Shown here: in pieces, positions 11,740 through 25,684 of the stretch
Numbering within the stretch: the first letter of the stretch is position 1
Layout: every line of letters starts with the position of its first letter
Assembly: GCA_028015205.1 (NCBI GenBank)
Contig: CM051518.1
Location: 56,840,372 to 56,904,371 of the forward strand
Length of the DNA stretch: 64,000 nt
Reading direction: 5' to 3'
Source: Mytilisepta virgata
Taxonomy: Eukaryota; Mollusca; Bivalvia; Mytilida; Mytilidae
Notes under the pieces: generated by a model
The model's input: the letters and a program-made list of their open reading frames with translations, nothing else
Databases searched by the model: none
What the model was told of the DNA's origin: nothing
Program-made: the position numbers and the translations under genes

Positions 11740-14700
11740 GTATGTATTATTTCATCAGACGTTTAGGATCTAGTATAAAATTCCTTCTTCTGGTATTTTA
11801 TTGTTTTTGCACATAAAAATCACGTTATATCTATCGAAACAAAGCTAAAAGAAAATTTTCTTTCGAAAAAGAGCAGAGAAATGATATATGAAATAACATT
11901 ATTAATCAAAACAAAGATAAAAGGACAATTTTCTGTCGAAAACGAGTGGAGAAGTGATGAATAAGTGATTAATGAATGATTGTTTTTTCCGTAATTACTA
12001 GTCAAGATTGTTGTATAGTGGTATCTATTCGTCAGCAACTGGCCTCTCAATCTATCGATTATATATACCAAACTCTCATTAAGAAGGACATTTGATGAAT
12101 AGTGTTCGATATTGCCATTAAGTGGCAAATACATTATTTAATATGGTACGAGTCTACTGGACAATGATGTTGATTTGGCACGATTGTAGCAACAAGAAAC
12201 AAGAGGATTATGTTCCTAAAGAGGAATTTGAAGAGTAATTAGTCTTTAGAGGGAACTTATTTGTGAAGGATCCCAATAGCATCAGATTTTCTAATACATG
12301 AGAAGATTAATTATCCAAATTAAGTGATCGAATTTCATTGAATTCTACGCTATTAAGACATGGCATTAGGTTTCCTGGTGACACAATTTGACAAGAACTT
12401 GTACCTTTGAACTAATTTGTCGCTGGAGAGGATATTATTATGAATTGTATGGTTGCAGAAGCCGACATCGTTGATACTCAATTATTTCTTAAGCCTTCTT
12501 CTTGAAGGTAACGCCGCTATGAATCGAGAACAAATTGCTATGATTTAAATTTAAAGCTTTACAATAGCTCGCTGTATACTGAAAACATTCTATTTCATTA
12601 CTGAATGTAGTAAACACCATTTAATCAATTTCTAAAACGGCGGGTTTAACATAGATAGAGGTTATAATGTTGAAGTCAGCAAGGTCAATATTTTATTCGG
12701 TTAATGCATTATAGTAAATAAAATGATAAATAATAATGAATGCAAAATTTTCATTGGTAATGCTACTTTTAAAGTACATTATTGTGCTTACCCCATAAAG
12801 TCAGCTTATCGTTTATATGTTCCGATTTGTGATATCTAGGAAAAACAGTTTAACGCCTACTCAAATTATAGTCAATAGAGTGAAATAACTCGTTGAAATT
12901 GATTTCTTTTGGACTTGTGACACGATTTTGGAAATTCCCAGTTTTTAAAGCTATTGATATTTAGAAAAGCTTCGAGTAGCTCTAGATAATTATCTGTAGA
13001 CAGTGTATATCTTGCGTTGTTATAACAATTGCATATTCTATGAAATCGACAAAAAGGTGGCAAGTTAAATCTCTAATCAATTTTATCTCTGGTTTTCAAT
13101 TACGCTTCAAGAGTCTGTCAAAACATACTGAAGCACGAAATGATCAATAACGACTATTTTCGTTCCATGTTTTCTATTCATTAGGAAGCAAGCGGTTTCT
13201 AAGATACGGGATGAAATTTACATTTACATAAAATCCATTTCATTGTATTTTTATTCAGGTTTGTCAACCTATATATATGGCACGGGAGACCCAACTAATG
13301 TAATATCCGCATTTCCTATGGCATCGGTAATGCCTTAACAATTTTATGTTTCTCTCAATATATCTGATTGATGAATATCTTTCATTAACAGTTGTAAGTA
13401 ATGTAGTTTGAATGAGAGTAGATAACACAGAAACATTAAAGTAAATTGGATACGTAGTACTAATCGAATAAGACATTATGGGCCAAAAATGTACACTGGT
13501 CACAACAGTAATTTGGCTTAAAATGCAAAACGTTAATTTCAAATATGTTTGAATTCTTTAGTAAAAACGTAATAAGTTTGATGAAATGACGTACAAAAAT
13601 TATGTAGATATATATGAGGTACATACACCCTCATACTGACGTTTTTATCATAAATTGTTTATCGAGTTTTAGTTCATACATCGAAAATAAGCAAAGTTTC
13701 TGGAGCCATGGAGTTTTTGAAAAGATTCCAATATTTGGTCTTGTTCGTCTGTCCATGGGAAAAAAACGTGTAAAATAGATTATATACATGTTTTGTATAT
13801 ATCAAAACTTAAACACTCAGTAGACAGCCTTGCGAAAAGCTTACATTTACATTTAGACCACGATGTGAAGGCCACAGTATTATCCTCGTAATTTCATTCA
13901 AAAGCCATTTTGATTTCAAATAACTTCCTTTATTAAGAACTTTAGCTCTTTTTCCATAATATACTCCGTTTCTTTTGTTTTATTTTTTTTTTGTCAAAGT
14001 GATGTGGAAGAACGTGCTTCCCTTTCTATGCGTTGAGCACTACACCACTGGGATTAGTTGACCTTCGCATGACCTTAAGTAGATATTCATCCATTTAGTA
14101 TGGAATAAGAACGGGCTTAGAACTTCACAAAATACTAAGCATCAAACATATTGTTTTATCAGATAATGTTTCATTGACTCATATACTTTCAATTTTACAT
14201 GACAAATCTTTAAAACAAAATGGGGAAAAAAGCTGTCTGAGAGACAGCCAACCAGATTTTCTTTCGTCGACTGCCGAAATTCGCCAAACTTATAAACGTA
14301 ATTATTTTTCGCTTGAAAATCCAGTTGACTATACATAAAATCATGCATTCATATCTTTCTCTGTTATATATTATAGGAAAACATTTTATATTCTGTATTC
14401 TATTGATTTTCTACAATCTGTATATATGAATTTCATATATTAAATATTAACTAACATTTAATCCGTTTCAATATAATTTCTATCTAAATAATAAGTTAGA
14501 AACATATATAATTCATTGTGAAATTCAATGATTTTGAAAACATGTTCATAGTGGATTTTGTAATTCGATACTTTTTGAGGAGTCTGATTTTTAAAATTCG
14601 AAAGTCTTAAATTACGTATGGAAAATACTATCCATTCAACTTTCATACAGATCTTTTTCGCCAAATTTTTCAGAAATGAAGACGACAAACAAGACTGGTC

Positions 14701-17700
14701 AGCTGATAAGACATGTATATACCGTGGCAATGCTACTGTTGTATCAGGTCGTCAAGGAAAAAAAGCATACAATATATCATTTCATCTGATTATTTTCATT
14801 TGTACAATAAGATTAAAAACGGATGTGGGTGTAACATATGTGAGAATTAGATATTAGCCCAAGAATTACTGAAAAAATACAAAAACAAGTAAGCAGCGTG
14901 TTTATTGCTGTTCTTCATCAAGATGGTCGCACACTATATAGCAAGATCAACTTGACTTAATGTGGGCTGCTTGCCATTTACTGCTAAATGCTACATTGGC
15001 CTGTCAATTATTTTACACACATGCGGATTAGTAGATTAATCTACCGGTAAAGTGTTTTTGTAAGTACTGTCATTCATCCGTTTGCCCGTCAAAAATTATT
15101 AAAAAATAATACAAACACAACCATAGGGCAAATTTTCCATAATTGCAGGAACACTTTAGAAAACGAACTTAAGATAAATGCGCATCAACAAAACTAATGG
15201 ACTGTTTCAACAATTTTATTCTTTGACAAAATGAGAGCAAACTGGATTTTCTTCATCGCTGTCGAGCCGACCAACCGCCGTACTTCGCAAAGGTTGAATT
15301 GGCTGTTATCATTGAATATAGAGTCTTGAAAAAACTAATTTATGGCTAATAAATGTTTTTACTAATTTAACCTCTTTAGATGAAGAACAGAACTTTTAAT
15401 CTCCGTAGCATTTTTCATTGAAACAGCAAATTTGGAAAAAAAACTTCCTTGATTTATAAAAATATCTATGCTCGTCATCAATGTCCCTTTTAGATTTTTC
15501 ATAGAAAATGATACTGGACTGTTTGTAACACTCGACGGCTCAACCGAAATAATTATTTCTCTTATATAGCAAATGAGTTCACTTTAAATTTTATAGAAAC
15601 TCGTGTCGCCGTTTTGTTATAGGGAGCGTAGCGAGCGCTATGGGACCATATGGGTCATTTAGAAAAGTCTTTGTTTAATGGGGGCAGTCATTATGCAATC
15701 CGAAGTAAATTTATTTGTTAAAGCAAGTATGGCCATATTGTGGTAGATACTAAGGCTAGAAAAAGTTTCGTTCGGTGGAAACGGAAGTAAGTAAAGTAAG
15801 GGAAATAACTTGCTTCAAATTATAATTTTAGAGTCAAAATCGTGATACGGAAATGAGTTTTTAGAAAGGGCTATTGCTGTGCTCGCATCACTGGCCACAC
15901 CAACAGCATATAAAAAGTATTTGTAATGTTCACTTTGTCTCTACAGTCAGTTTTGTTTCTTGGTATTACTCATTTCATTATTTAATAGCTATTATAGTTT
16001 CAAATTTCCTATATTTTGAATTTCTGTTTTAAAAAACCCTTGATTTTGAATACTTTTCGATTAGGATTCTGCTTTGAGTAAACTACTTTGACCATAAAAC
16101 TGATTTTTTGATGAATTGATTTAGGTAGGTATGCTGAAATTGAGTTAAAGGGAATGAGAACACATTGAATTTTTTGCGTGATTCAAAATCAAATGTTTTG
16201 TTTATTCATTCAGATCCAGTTCAATTATTAACTGTAATCCTTTTAGACTAGAATATGTCGTTTGACTAAGTATAAGCGGATTTTTCTGAAAGAAAAATAT
16301 TCTATTTAATCATGGGATTTTCACAGATCTAATGTGACTATTGTATTCTGTCTAAATTTTGAATTGTAAATTGGATAATTTTCTATGGCATTAAAAAAAG
16401 AAACAGAAAGAATTACTGATAAAAATAATATTGAAGCTGACATTTGTGGTTTCTTTAGGGAAACAACAGTGTGCTAATTTATCGAAATTAATCGAGCAGA
16501 CAGTTGTTTATCTCATTAAGTACGAATTTAAGCAATAAAAGGTCAATAACTGCTAAATTTCTCAAGAAATGCAACAAAGAAATCACCAATTGTCATCAAA
16601 GATGATTTTCAGTGTGCTAGTTTTCTCGTTTTTCCTCTCGGAATAAAGTAATTGGCTTTTAACAACCAATCGGTACGTATCGTTTCCAGTAGTTATCCAA
16701 CTAATCGATAATTCTGTCACATTACAGAGGTTTATATAAATCTAAGAAATTTTTTCCATGCACGCAAGGCGTTATTTGTTACGCTGATGTGTCTTATGTC
16801 TTGAAGTATGCAATATGGCATTCATTTGGTATTTGTTGTTTTCTGCAGCCATACAGTTGCTTACATTATCTTGTTCATCCGAAATGGCGAAGTGGGTACA
16901 TCAATCAGAGTGCAGAAGCGAGTGTTTGCGTGATTTGTTTTCTAAAATTTGTTGTTGTTATTATATACATTAGAAAAAGACATATTTATTTGACACTTTT
17001 ATTATACAGAGCGTGAATATAATCTAAATGTTTCAAACGTTTTGGCTTCATTGCACTTTGAAATTAGTTATTATATTGGATTTTCAATGTTGTGATTAGA
17101 GGATCATATATTTCTGAGGGGATTAAAGGAATGCTGTTCAAGACAACCTTTTAGAATGAGATGAATTACAAGATTGAATCTGTCATACATTTCTGTTTTA
17201 CTGTGATAATTGGGATTTACGTGTCATGCTCATACCTAAATTGACAAGAATTCGACATTTCAGATTCTAACGATGAAACCAAGCCTATTAAATTCACGTT
17301 ATATGTATAATATTTCATTTTAAACGAAAATTCATAGAAATTTCATGTAAACTAAATTCTTGCCATTTCATGATACAAAATTGCTTTGACAGATAATTCT
17401 AACACAAAAACATGATTCTAATAAGGATTTGCTACAAACATTTCTAGTAAAACACTTGTAAGACACAGGCAAAAAAAATTACCATACAGATCATTTAATT
17501 ACATACGATATTCTTGCATTGTAACTTAAATTTCTTCCCAAATATCTAAGTTTTTTTTTAAAAAACCTGAATTATAAAATTTTTAAAGCGAAATCTTGGA
17601 ATTGAACCTCAAAAGAGAAATTATATTTGTTTTAAATAAAGTCTAGCTTTCAGCAACTTCTGTCGAAGGCCAGACAAAAATCTGAATAAAAAATTTCAAA

Positions 17701-20700
17701 TTTTCAACACAAATAGTCAGTCTTCTTTACTTAATATCTTTTTAAAACATTTTCTAACATTCCTGTCAAAGTACATCCTCTGTAACGATCTAAACGATCA
17801 GTCCATATACTCATCGTATCCAGCGGCGATATTTCCCCACGATTATTCTGTCATCTGATAGAGTTTAATTTAAAAGAAAAGTAATTATCACAAGTAAAAA
17901 CATTGCATGTTTGTGAGAGTTGATTTGATTTGACTATATTACTACTCAGTTTTTTCTGCATCGATGACATTGTCATAGAAAATAGGCTTATGTTGAAATA
18001 ATGACGTTGTATGCTAGCTTGATTAATTCACAAGTCAGGATATCACAAAAATAGGGGAAGATAAAAACGTATGACAACTGCATTAAAATGAATTATATAT
18101 TGTATGCGTCACAGATACGTCCAATCCAATGGAAACTGAATATGGTCATCAAGTGGTGTGTTCCATTCAGTGGTGAACAACAGTTCATAACACAATACAA
18201 GAACCAGAACTTGGTGCTTCCCGAATTTACTAGAAACAAAAATTCAGCACTAATCACAAAAACCCGATTACCGCAGCATTCAATATAAATTGATTTAATG
18301 AGTCAACCAGAGACACCAGCAGAAAATAGAAAGCATCCTGGAGAAGTACATATATCATATTTATGGTGTACCAAAAAAATCTGCCAGAGTCCTTTTCCAG
18401 TTGTTCAATATCAAAATACAAGTCCTGATAACTATGTTATGGCCAGAAATCACCTTTAAATTGTAGCCAACAAAAGACACAAATCAATAATAAAATTTAA
18501 CAAGATTTATTATACACAAGTTTACAAGAAATATTATATAAACTGAAATGTCAACTTAACTGTTAAAATATGTATGTCCGATCCTTTTGTCTTTTCTTTA
18601 TCCGGAATTCTTCTCTTCACCGTTGTGGGTATCCAAACAGAATATTATGTCCAATAAGTCACAATCTAGTATGATGTAGTTAACGTGAATAAGTGTGTCA
18701 ATCCAACAATCTGAGAACACAAGAATGTTAATGTCTGATCTGAAAGTCCAACCCTAGTGTCTGTATGTATATAGTTGTCACGGAAATCTATAGAACACAA
18801 CAGAACGGAAACTTCTAGAATACGGTAGAAGTTTGGATTACACATCGTAGATTATGATCATTCCAGAATTATTATGTAAGTCAAATAGAAAGTTCTAATC
18901 ATTCCATCAGTATCTATTATTGTTCCAGTGATTTCTAAACTGCACAGTTATAACTTTATTTGATAAACAACTATAAGTAGTATGTAAGCATATTATACAT
19001 GTTATAAGGACACACAAAACAAATTAAGACAAGATAAATAAATATAATAATTACAATATCATAACAACTATCATAATGGAAAAAATAGGGAAGAAAAGAA
19101 AAGAAGGTTATCTGCTCATTACCTAAAATTACAAGATCATTCTGTACTCTGTGAAAAAAAAACACTCCAATAACAACAGAATCTGACAATTACTATTCAA
19201 AGGCAGGATTTTGTGTTCCTTATGCAAAAACTTCCGCTGTAAAACAGATTTAACAATTTACTGTACTTCATTTTCAAATTACGATAAAAAAAAATTGGAT
19301 AATTACTTCAGAGGGTAAGCTACAAAGATAAATAAGTACTTTGGCAGGGTAAGGTACAAAATATGATTTACTCCTAAATGTTGTCATAACTAGCTATTCA
19401 ATAAATCAATCTTGCACCAATTTGTTATGATGATACAAATTTCACGACTCTGGTTTTGACGCAGCAATTGTAGTATTATGATTGATGTGACAGGGTCAGC
19501 AACAGTAGCCGTGTTTATCGGATTGTTATTTACGAGAAAGTATTTATCATGTATATGTATATTTCCTGTTTGTTGAATTTTCTTTAGTTTTGGTCTGCTC
19601 GAATAGTTAACATGATCTGGCTATTCATCAGGACATAGTCTAAACATGAACGAAATATATAATTTCTGTTTATATTTTATTGTTGTCAAGATAACGATTA
19701 CAGTTTATGGTTCAAATGAATGGTAAAAAGTTTTTGTCTACTATCACTTAAGTGCTCTGACAAAATTCAGAATTTGACATTATTATATATTTTCCAATGC
19801 CATCTACTGGATGAAATGCATATTGCTATAATTGATTATGCCTTTCTCCGACAAGCAATGGATCAAATGAAATTTCACAGATCAGTTGATTGTCTACAGT
19901 ATGTAGCTGAAGCATTTCTGAAATTCCTTTGTGGATTGAAATGCAGAAAACACAGTGAAATCAATTTTTATTTGAAGAAAAACTTGGTGAATGAAGACGA
20001 ATTGTAATATTGTTTATTTTTATAACATGAAATATGTATTTCGTGCACTAGTATATATGTACATGTGATAGAAATTTTATTCTAATACACGTGAATTTTT
20101 TTTTCAAGAAAGTTTCTTAAGCCCGTTTGAAAAGTGAAATAGCACCTCCAACAATTTTATTTTAGAATGTTCATTTTAAGAAATGGAAAGCAAAATCTAT
20201 ATCAATAATTATTTTTTATTGAATTTTCCACGTTCTTGCATCAATACAATACTCGTGTTAACAAGTACAGGGGTTACTGCTAAAGTGTCTGTTTTTAACA
20301 ACCGATCGATAATTAATCAATTAAAAGTCTTTTTTCAAATGAAATTAAATTTATCTTAAGTCATGTCAATAAAAAGCTAGTGGGATAGCAAACTCAAGCA
20401 AAAATTACATTTTCAACAAATACTGCATTTATTTTAGTCCTGTGTATTTCTTTTTCGGGAGTATTGATCTACTAGTCTTGATAGAATATTGCAAGACCAA
20501 TTTTGCAAGCTGAACCATATTTGTTTTAAAGTTTAAAAAATGGATAACAAGAAAGGTAAACAATGACATACCAAATACACAGAACCCCGGAGTGTTTCTT
20601 TTTCTTCAATAATGCACATACAAATGCATAGAAACAAAGTATTTCAGAGCCAGGTTTTATACTTTTCATGTTATGTTCCATTTCCCTTTACAAGAAGAAC

Positions 20701-21087
20701 TGATCTACTGGTATTTGATCACAATATGGAACAAAATATTGCATGACCAATGTTGCACGCTGACTTTCCATTTTCAACTTTTAAACCGTTTGATTACGGG
20801 TAAAACTCCCAAATCTTCTCAATGTTAACAAATATTGGATATGATGTAAACACTTTTTTTTCTCGATACAACCCTCAACCAGTACGCATTGCCTCGGCTA
20901 TGATATGACTGTTGTTCGGCTATGATATGATTGTTGTTCGGCTAGCTATATGATATGATCTTCAGACACTTGTGTTGATATTTTCAGTTGATACATTTTG
21001 AAATTATGTGAAAAGAAGGGGTACAGTTCCCTCAGGCAAGACTGACCTTACCCGGAATTTAACCAATTTTTTTTTGCCGGTTTGGTT
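11740..21087. other. ~9-kb gene desert
   Basis: AT-rich sequence without a recognisable exon. A 95-codon frame at 19720-20007 (plus; contains DEMHIAIIDYAFLRQ and a Leu-rich helix-like stretch) has better amino-acid composition than its neighbours and could be a relic exon, but no acceptor lies in place and I cannot name a family. A GCGTAGCGAGCGCT palindrome-like phrase lies at about 15623-15640. Everything else is unassigned. Confidence 0.5.
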
Positions 21088-21164
21088 CTATTGCTTACAA
21101 TGTTTTTTTTTTTTTGGTGTTTATTTATTTTATTTTAAAAAAGTTAGGAGTGGGGGGGGGGGCT

Positions 21165-21235
21165 TTCCAAAGTTTTGGTCAAGAGGGCACCTGATGAATT
21201 TGGTTTACGAGTTCATTTTCCAAGTAAAGTAAAGA
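21165..21235 (+). other. Retroelement-tail relic with CTGATGA motif
   Basis: The phrase CTTTCCAAAGTTTTGGTCAA followed by ACCTGATGAA matches, diverged, the segment at 29281-29345 (CTGTCCAAAGTTTGGGTCAC, then ACCTGATGAAG). The GAAA box expected of a hammerhead is not present here. Confidence 0.4.
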
Positions 21236-21525
21236 TTTTGTCAGTGATTGATAACTTGTTCATGTCAGTAAAGTTTCAAATCAAACTATTTTTCAGAAGA
21301 ATAAGAATATAGATTTGTACTTAGTGCTGAAAGCAATATCATGTCAAACTTAATACTTATTATTTACGCTTTCTACTTAGAATTTACATTGGACAATAGT
21401 TTAATTACATTTCAAAGAACTTCAGTATCAAAAACCGTGAAGTCCAACTTGTCTCAGCATAGCTATCCGACACTTGTGTAAATACATTTCAAAATATCAT
21501 TGTTAAATGTCAGTGTGAAAACCTG

Positions 21526-22346
21526 GGGTCGGTTTCACGAAGCTATCCTAAAACATGTCATAAGATATATCTTAGGACACACATGGCTATCTTAGGACAT
21601 ATCTTAGACCTCGTCTCGAAGATGTCTTAGGATGATCTTAGCTAAGACGTCCTAAACGTGTTGCAAGTTAAATATTAACATGAATTTATAAGAAAAAAAA
21701 ACGAATATAAATGTAGCATCTGTTTTCCAAATATTGCTAAATATATTGATGAATATTCGTAATTACATAATGAGATAATCTGAAAATTGATTTTTAAAAG
21801 AACACAAATTAAGTGTAATTATAAAGAATCTATTAATTAGACATCAAGATACATACGAAAATTAAAATATAAAATAAAATGGCCGTGTGGTCTAGGTAGT
21901 TCGTCATGACTACTAATGGTAACTAGCCTGTCAACACTGAGGTTGTCAGTTCGAATCTCACCTGTGGCGGCGTGTGTTCGACTCCGATCTAAATTGACAA
22001 GGATTGTCAATTTTCCTACCGAAGGTCGGTGGTTCTCTCCGGGTACTCCGGCTTCCTCCACCAATAAAAATTGGCCGCCGCGAAATAGCCAAATGTGCTG
22101 AAAACGGCGTAAAATCCCAACTAAACAAACAAATCATTGCTGTTAAATCATTTAAAATATTCCGTCAACCTGCAAAGACACAGTTATGATCCGTAGACAC
22201 CTTCCTTGTAGTCCTAACTTTATGACCAACTTTGAGAGATGTCCTAAGTTAACACTACTTTGTGAAACGGACTTACGACTAAGACATGTCGTAATACAAT
22301 CCTAAGACATGTCTTTGTCATAAGAAAGCTTTGTGAAACTGGCACC
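21526..22346. mobile_element. Long-TIR non-autonomous element, ~0.8 kb, carrying a SINE
   Basis: The left end GGTTTCACGAAGCTATCCTA and right end AAGCTTTGTGAAACTGGC are inverted relatives. Arms of more than 100 bp on both sides are built from degenerate repeats of ATGTCTTAGGA-type phrases (for example 21551-21650 and 22240-22320). Coding capacity is absent. A tRNA-derived SINE occupies the middle, so the element predates that insertion. Confidence 0.7.
21880..22140 (+). mobile_element. tRNA-derived SINE (CCGGCTTCCTCCACC central domain)
   Basis: The head GGCCGTGTGGTCTAGGTAG (A box) and GTTCGAATC (B box) show tRNA ancestry. The body has GGGTACTCCGGCTTCCTCCA and CCAATAAAAA, and the tail AACTAAACAAACAAATC is a simple repeat. 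This layout is the usual one for molluscan SINEs. Diverged relatives lie at 42836-43232. Confidence 0.75.
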
Positions 22347-22753
22347 TGTATAATAAATCTAACTATGTAAACCCTTCAATATTAAAGAGAATGTTCGAGA
22401 AATATTTAGTGTATACATATGTGATTATTTAATTCATTAGGTTAACATAGAGTATGATGATATACACATGAATTACTAAATAGGATTCGGAAAGAAGTTG
22501 AAAAAACTTGTATCAATCCGTCTCCTAATATTCTGAGATTTACTAATATTTATATTTGCTAAAATGTCAAAAAAAGACTTAAATATTTGTAAACAATATT
22601 TCGCTAATGTAATTTAAATAAAATACGTTTCATAATAGTAACATTTTCTTACAATAGAATTTGGATTGTATAAAAAAACATTTTTAAACACTGATGTAAG
22701 AAGAAAAGTTAAACGAATAATTGAATGTATGGGTGCAATGATTTGTTCTTAGA

Positions 22754-23098
22754 TGGATGGATGGATGAATTATTGTTTAACGTCCAGTGGCAGCCAGGTG
22801 CATATCAGGACGAGATAATGAATATGATCCCTGCTTTGTACTAGACCGACACGCTAAGTCGGATTTTTAATGTGCTAGCTCACGAAGTAACTGTCCGCGG
22901 GAAGACATATCATCTCACTCGAACACATTATACTGACTCCGAGCCGACCAGTCTTTGCTCTTACTCCTAGATGCCGCGTGTATTGGCGGAGAAGCAGCAA
23001 ATACCAATTTTAATGTCTTTGGTTTGACTCGGCCGGGGATCGAACCCGCGACCTTCCGCACTCGGGGCGAGCACGCTACCACGAGACCACCGAGACGG
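22754..23098 (-). mobile_element. Second tRNA-derived SINE family, minus strand
   Basis: Read on the minus strand it begins GACCGTCTCGGTGGTCTCGT (A box GTGGTCTCGTGGTAG), then GGTTCGATCCCCGGCC (B box), followed by a body, then ACGTTAAACAATAATTCATC and a (CATC)n tail at 22754-22770. Short plus-strand frames here (for example with the peptide GLTRPGIEPATFRT) are translations of the tRNA head and not genes. Confidence 0.85.
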
Positions 23099-23099
23099 T

Positions 23100-24720
23100 C
23101 ATTTGTTCTTAGAAGAAAGGGAAAAAGAGTGTATGGTGAACATAGGTTAAACCAATTTCTGTCGAACTGCTTGCTAGATATTATAAAAGACTGTACTGCC
23201 AAGAAGATTTCCATATTCTGTTCGGTAATAAGTTCAGGGGATCCAAAGAGAAGACTTTCATTTGTTACCAATGGTCTATTAAAAAGATGTTCAATATGAA
23301 GCTGTCTTTGAACATCATAACGATGACATTGCAATAAATAATGACCAGTGGTTTCAATATTTGAGAAATATTTGGACAGACTTGAATTTAAAAAAAACGG
23401 ATTACTTTGCTAGAGGCTCCAGATTATTTCTTTCAACTGTTTACGCCAAATCAAGCACGTACATCAAAGAATTCTGAATGAAGGAAATCGATTCTTTTCT
23501 TGCGACTTTAAGTTTTCCAATTTTCTCGTTTCTTTTTTTGTTGTTGTTGAGAATATGGTAATTGGCATTTTATACGAACCTATCAATTTTTATGTAATTA
23601 CCTAAGTTATTTCTATTATCCATTGTTTTTCATATCAATCTTAAACATTAATACTTAGAAGCAGAAATGTTGCTTGACCTATAAAATTCGTTTGTGTTAT
23701 GATTTTTTTATGTATGGCCATAAGAAACAAGACTATATAAATATTCATATTACCCTTTAACGGTGATATAAAATGGAAATATAAATCAGTTGTAACAATG
23801 ACCATAAAAAAATTGAATGCACATTAACCCCACATCCATTTTTCATTTAACTTATAAAATAGCTTTTTTTTTCGGAAAGAAATATGAAAATATCTTTTTA
23901 GTTCTAATTTATCTGTTTTTTATAGGAAAATATGTTGTATCACATGACCCGAAGGAGGTAAAAGGGTAATACAAGTACATAAAAACAAACATTTAAATCT
24001 GTAATGACTTAGGATTTAAAACACATGACCTTAGGAGGGGAAGCAGTTCCTGCTCCCTATACAAAACCTGTTGTGCTGTCCGAGAAACTAAATCCGGTGC
24101 TAATAAGCAAATCAGTGGTGAGACTTGAGGTGTTACCTCAACAGAAACGAATAGAATTTTATATGCTTTATATTATTAAATTGTCAACCAATTTGATAAT
24201 GGCGATCTTAAAATTTCCAAAGTGGTGGAATCTGTCTTTAATAAATTCGTTTTAAGTAGATTTCGTTTAAGCAATTTTCTTTCTCAGCGAATTGATTGTA
24301 TTTGCTCGAAGATCGAAAAACCGAAGAAATATAGGGAAATAGGAGACTTTTTTATATCTATTATATTCTTATTTCCAATTCACATCAGTACACGTGATAA
24401 AAAATCTTGAAATCTGTCGTTATTAACAACAAAACGGAAAATTCAATTAAGTTTACAGTGTCCAAATGACATTTAAATGTCTTCTGAAGTCACTTGACAT
24501 TAAATTTCAAATAAACTTAGAAATGTGTCGCGAAGAAAAAAGCTCATTAGATAAAAATGATTAAAACCTAAACTTCTGTAAGAGAAGAAAAATTCAGATA
24601 TTCCAAGAGTAAAAAAAGATTTTCATATCTAATTAGAATATACAGATTTGATATAACATTACTAAAGAATCCGGTATTCCCGATTACATTGTAACATCCT
24701 AGTCTCCTAGACTCATCATT
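23100..24720. other. Intergenic, nothing recognised
   Basis: AT-rich with no convincing exon, repeat or RNA. Confidence 0.5.
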
Positions 24721-24840
24721 ATGTCCCCGACCACGAAGTGTCGTCGGGGACATATTGTTTTTACTCCGTTTCTTATTTTTATGTCCCCGACCACGAAGTG
24801 TCGTCGGGGACATATTGTTTTTACTCCGTTTCTTATTTTT
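24721..24840. repeat. Two tandem 60-bp units each with a strong hairpin
   Basis: Two identical 60-bp units. Each opens with ATGTCCCCGAC, an 11-nt spacer and its reverse complement GTCGGGGACAT, followed by a T-rich half. They sit directly at the left edge of the duplicated 844-bp module, whose right end carries GGGGACAT. The hairpin may therefore be the element's left terminus. Confidence 0.85.
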
Positions 24841-25684
24841 CTTATTATTATACTTTTTTCTTTTTCTTCCGTCAACCTGATGCACGAACTTGTCCGGCTA
24901 TCTCCTCGGAAATGGATGGACCGATCAATATGAAACTTGGAGGGGTGATAGGTCCCAAGGTCCTACAGTGTTTTTTGCGGTTTATAATTTCAAAATGGCC
25001 GCCATTTCCAAGATGGCCGCCAAAAATGGCGAAAAATGTAAACATTGTCCAATTTCAACGAAACTTGGTATACAGGGTATAACGGTGATGGCGACTGATG
25101 GCGCATTGTCGGAATTTCTGTAATGGCCGCCATTTTCAAGATGGCCGCCGAAAATCGCGAAAAATGTAAACATTGTCCAATTTCAATGAAACTTGGTATA
25201 CAGGGTATAAGGGTGATGGCAACTGACGGCGCATTGTCGGAAGTTTTGTAATGGCCGCCATTTCCAAGATGGCGGCCGAAAATGGCGAAAAATGTAAACA
25301 TTGTCCGATTTCAACGAATCTTGGTATACAGGGTATATAGGTGATGGGGACTGACGGCGCATTGTCGGAATTTTTGTAATGGCCGCCATTTTCAAGATGG
25401 CCCCCGAAAATGGTGAAAAATGTAAACATTGTCCGATTTCAATGAAACTTGGTATACAGGGTATATGGGTGATGGCGACTCACGGCGAATTTTCGGAATT
25501 TCCGTAATGGCCTCCATTTTTAAGATGGCTGCTGAAAATGGCAAAAAATATAAAGTCTGATTTTAACGAAACTTGGTATACAGTGTATATCGGTGATGGC
25601 GACTCTTCAACTTGTTGAAGAGAACAGGCATAAAATGGGCACGGGAGGGGACATCTCACGTTTCGCGAAACGTAAATTTTAATT
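24841..25684. repeat. 844-bp module, copy A: leader, five 128-bp units, terminal palindromes
   Basis: A unique leader (about 24841-24990) is followed by five tandem units with an exact 128-bp period (ATGGCCGCCATT at about 24994, 25122, 25250, 25378 and 25506). The module ends with stem CTTCAACTTGTTGAAG, GGGGACAT and the perfect palindrome ACGTTTCGCGAAACGT. Each unit holds GCCGCCATTTT/AAGATGGC-type motifs. Overlapping minus-strand open frames arise because the period is not a multiple of three, so they are not genes. Confidence 0.85.

Noticed and set aside
13980..14065. tRNA-like phrase on the minus strand (CAGTGGTGTAGTGCTCAAC)
   Set aside because: An A-box-like segment is present but no B box or cloverleaf could be drawn.
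18480..19200. Possible solo LTR (AT-rich segment with repeated TTATTATACACAAG-type phrases)
   Set aside because: No TG...CA ends, no target duplication and no second copy in the window.
22915..23334. 139-codon minus-strand frame
   Set aside because: It is a read-through of the tRNA-derived SINE head and flanking sequence.
24721..24840. CRISPR-like array of identical repeats
   Set aside because: Only two adjoining identical 60-bp units in a eukaryotic genome, with no unique spacers and no cas genes.
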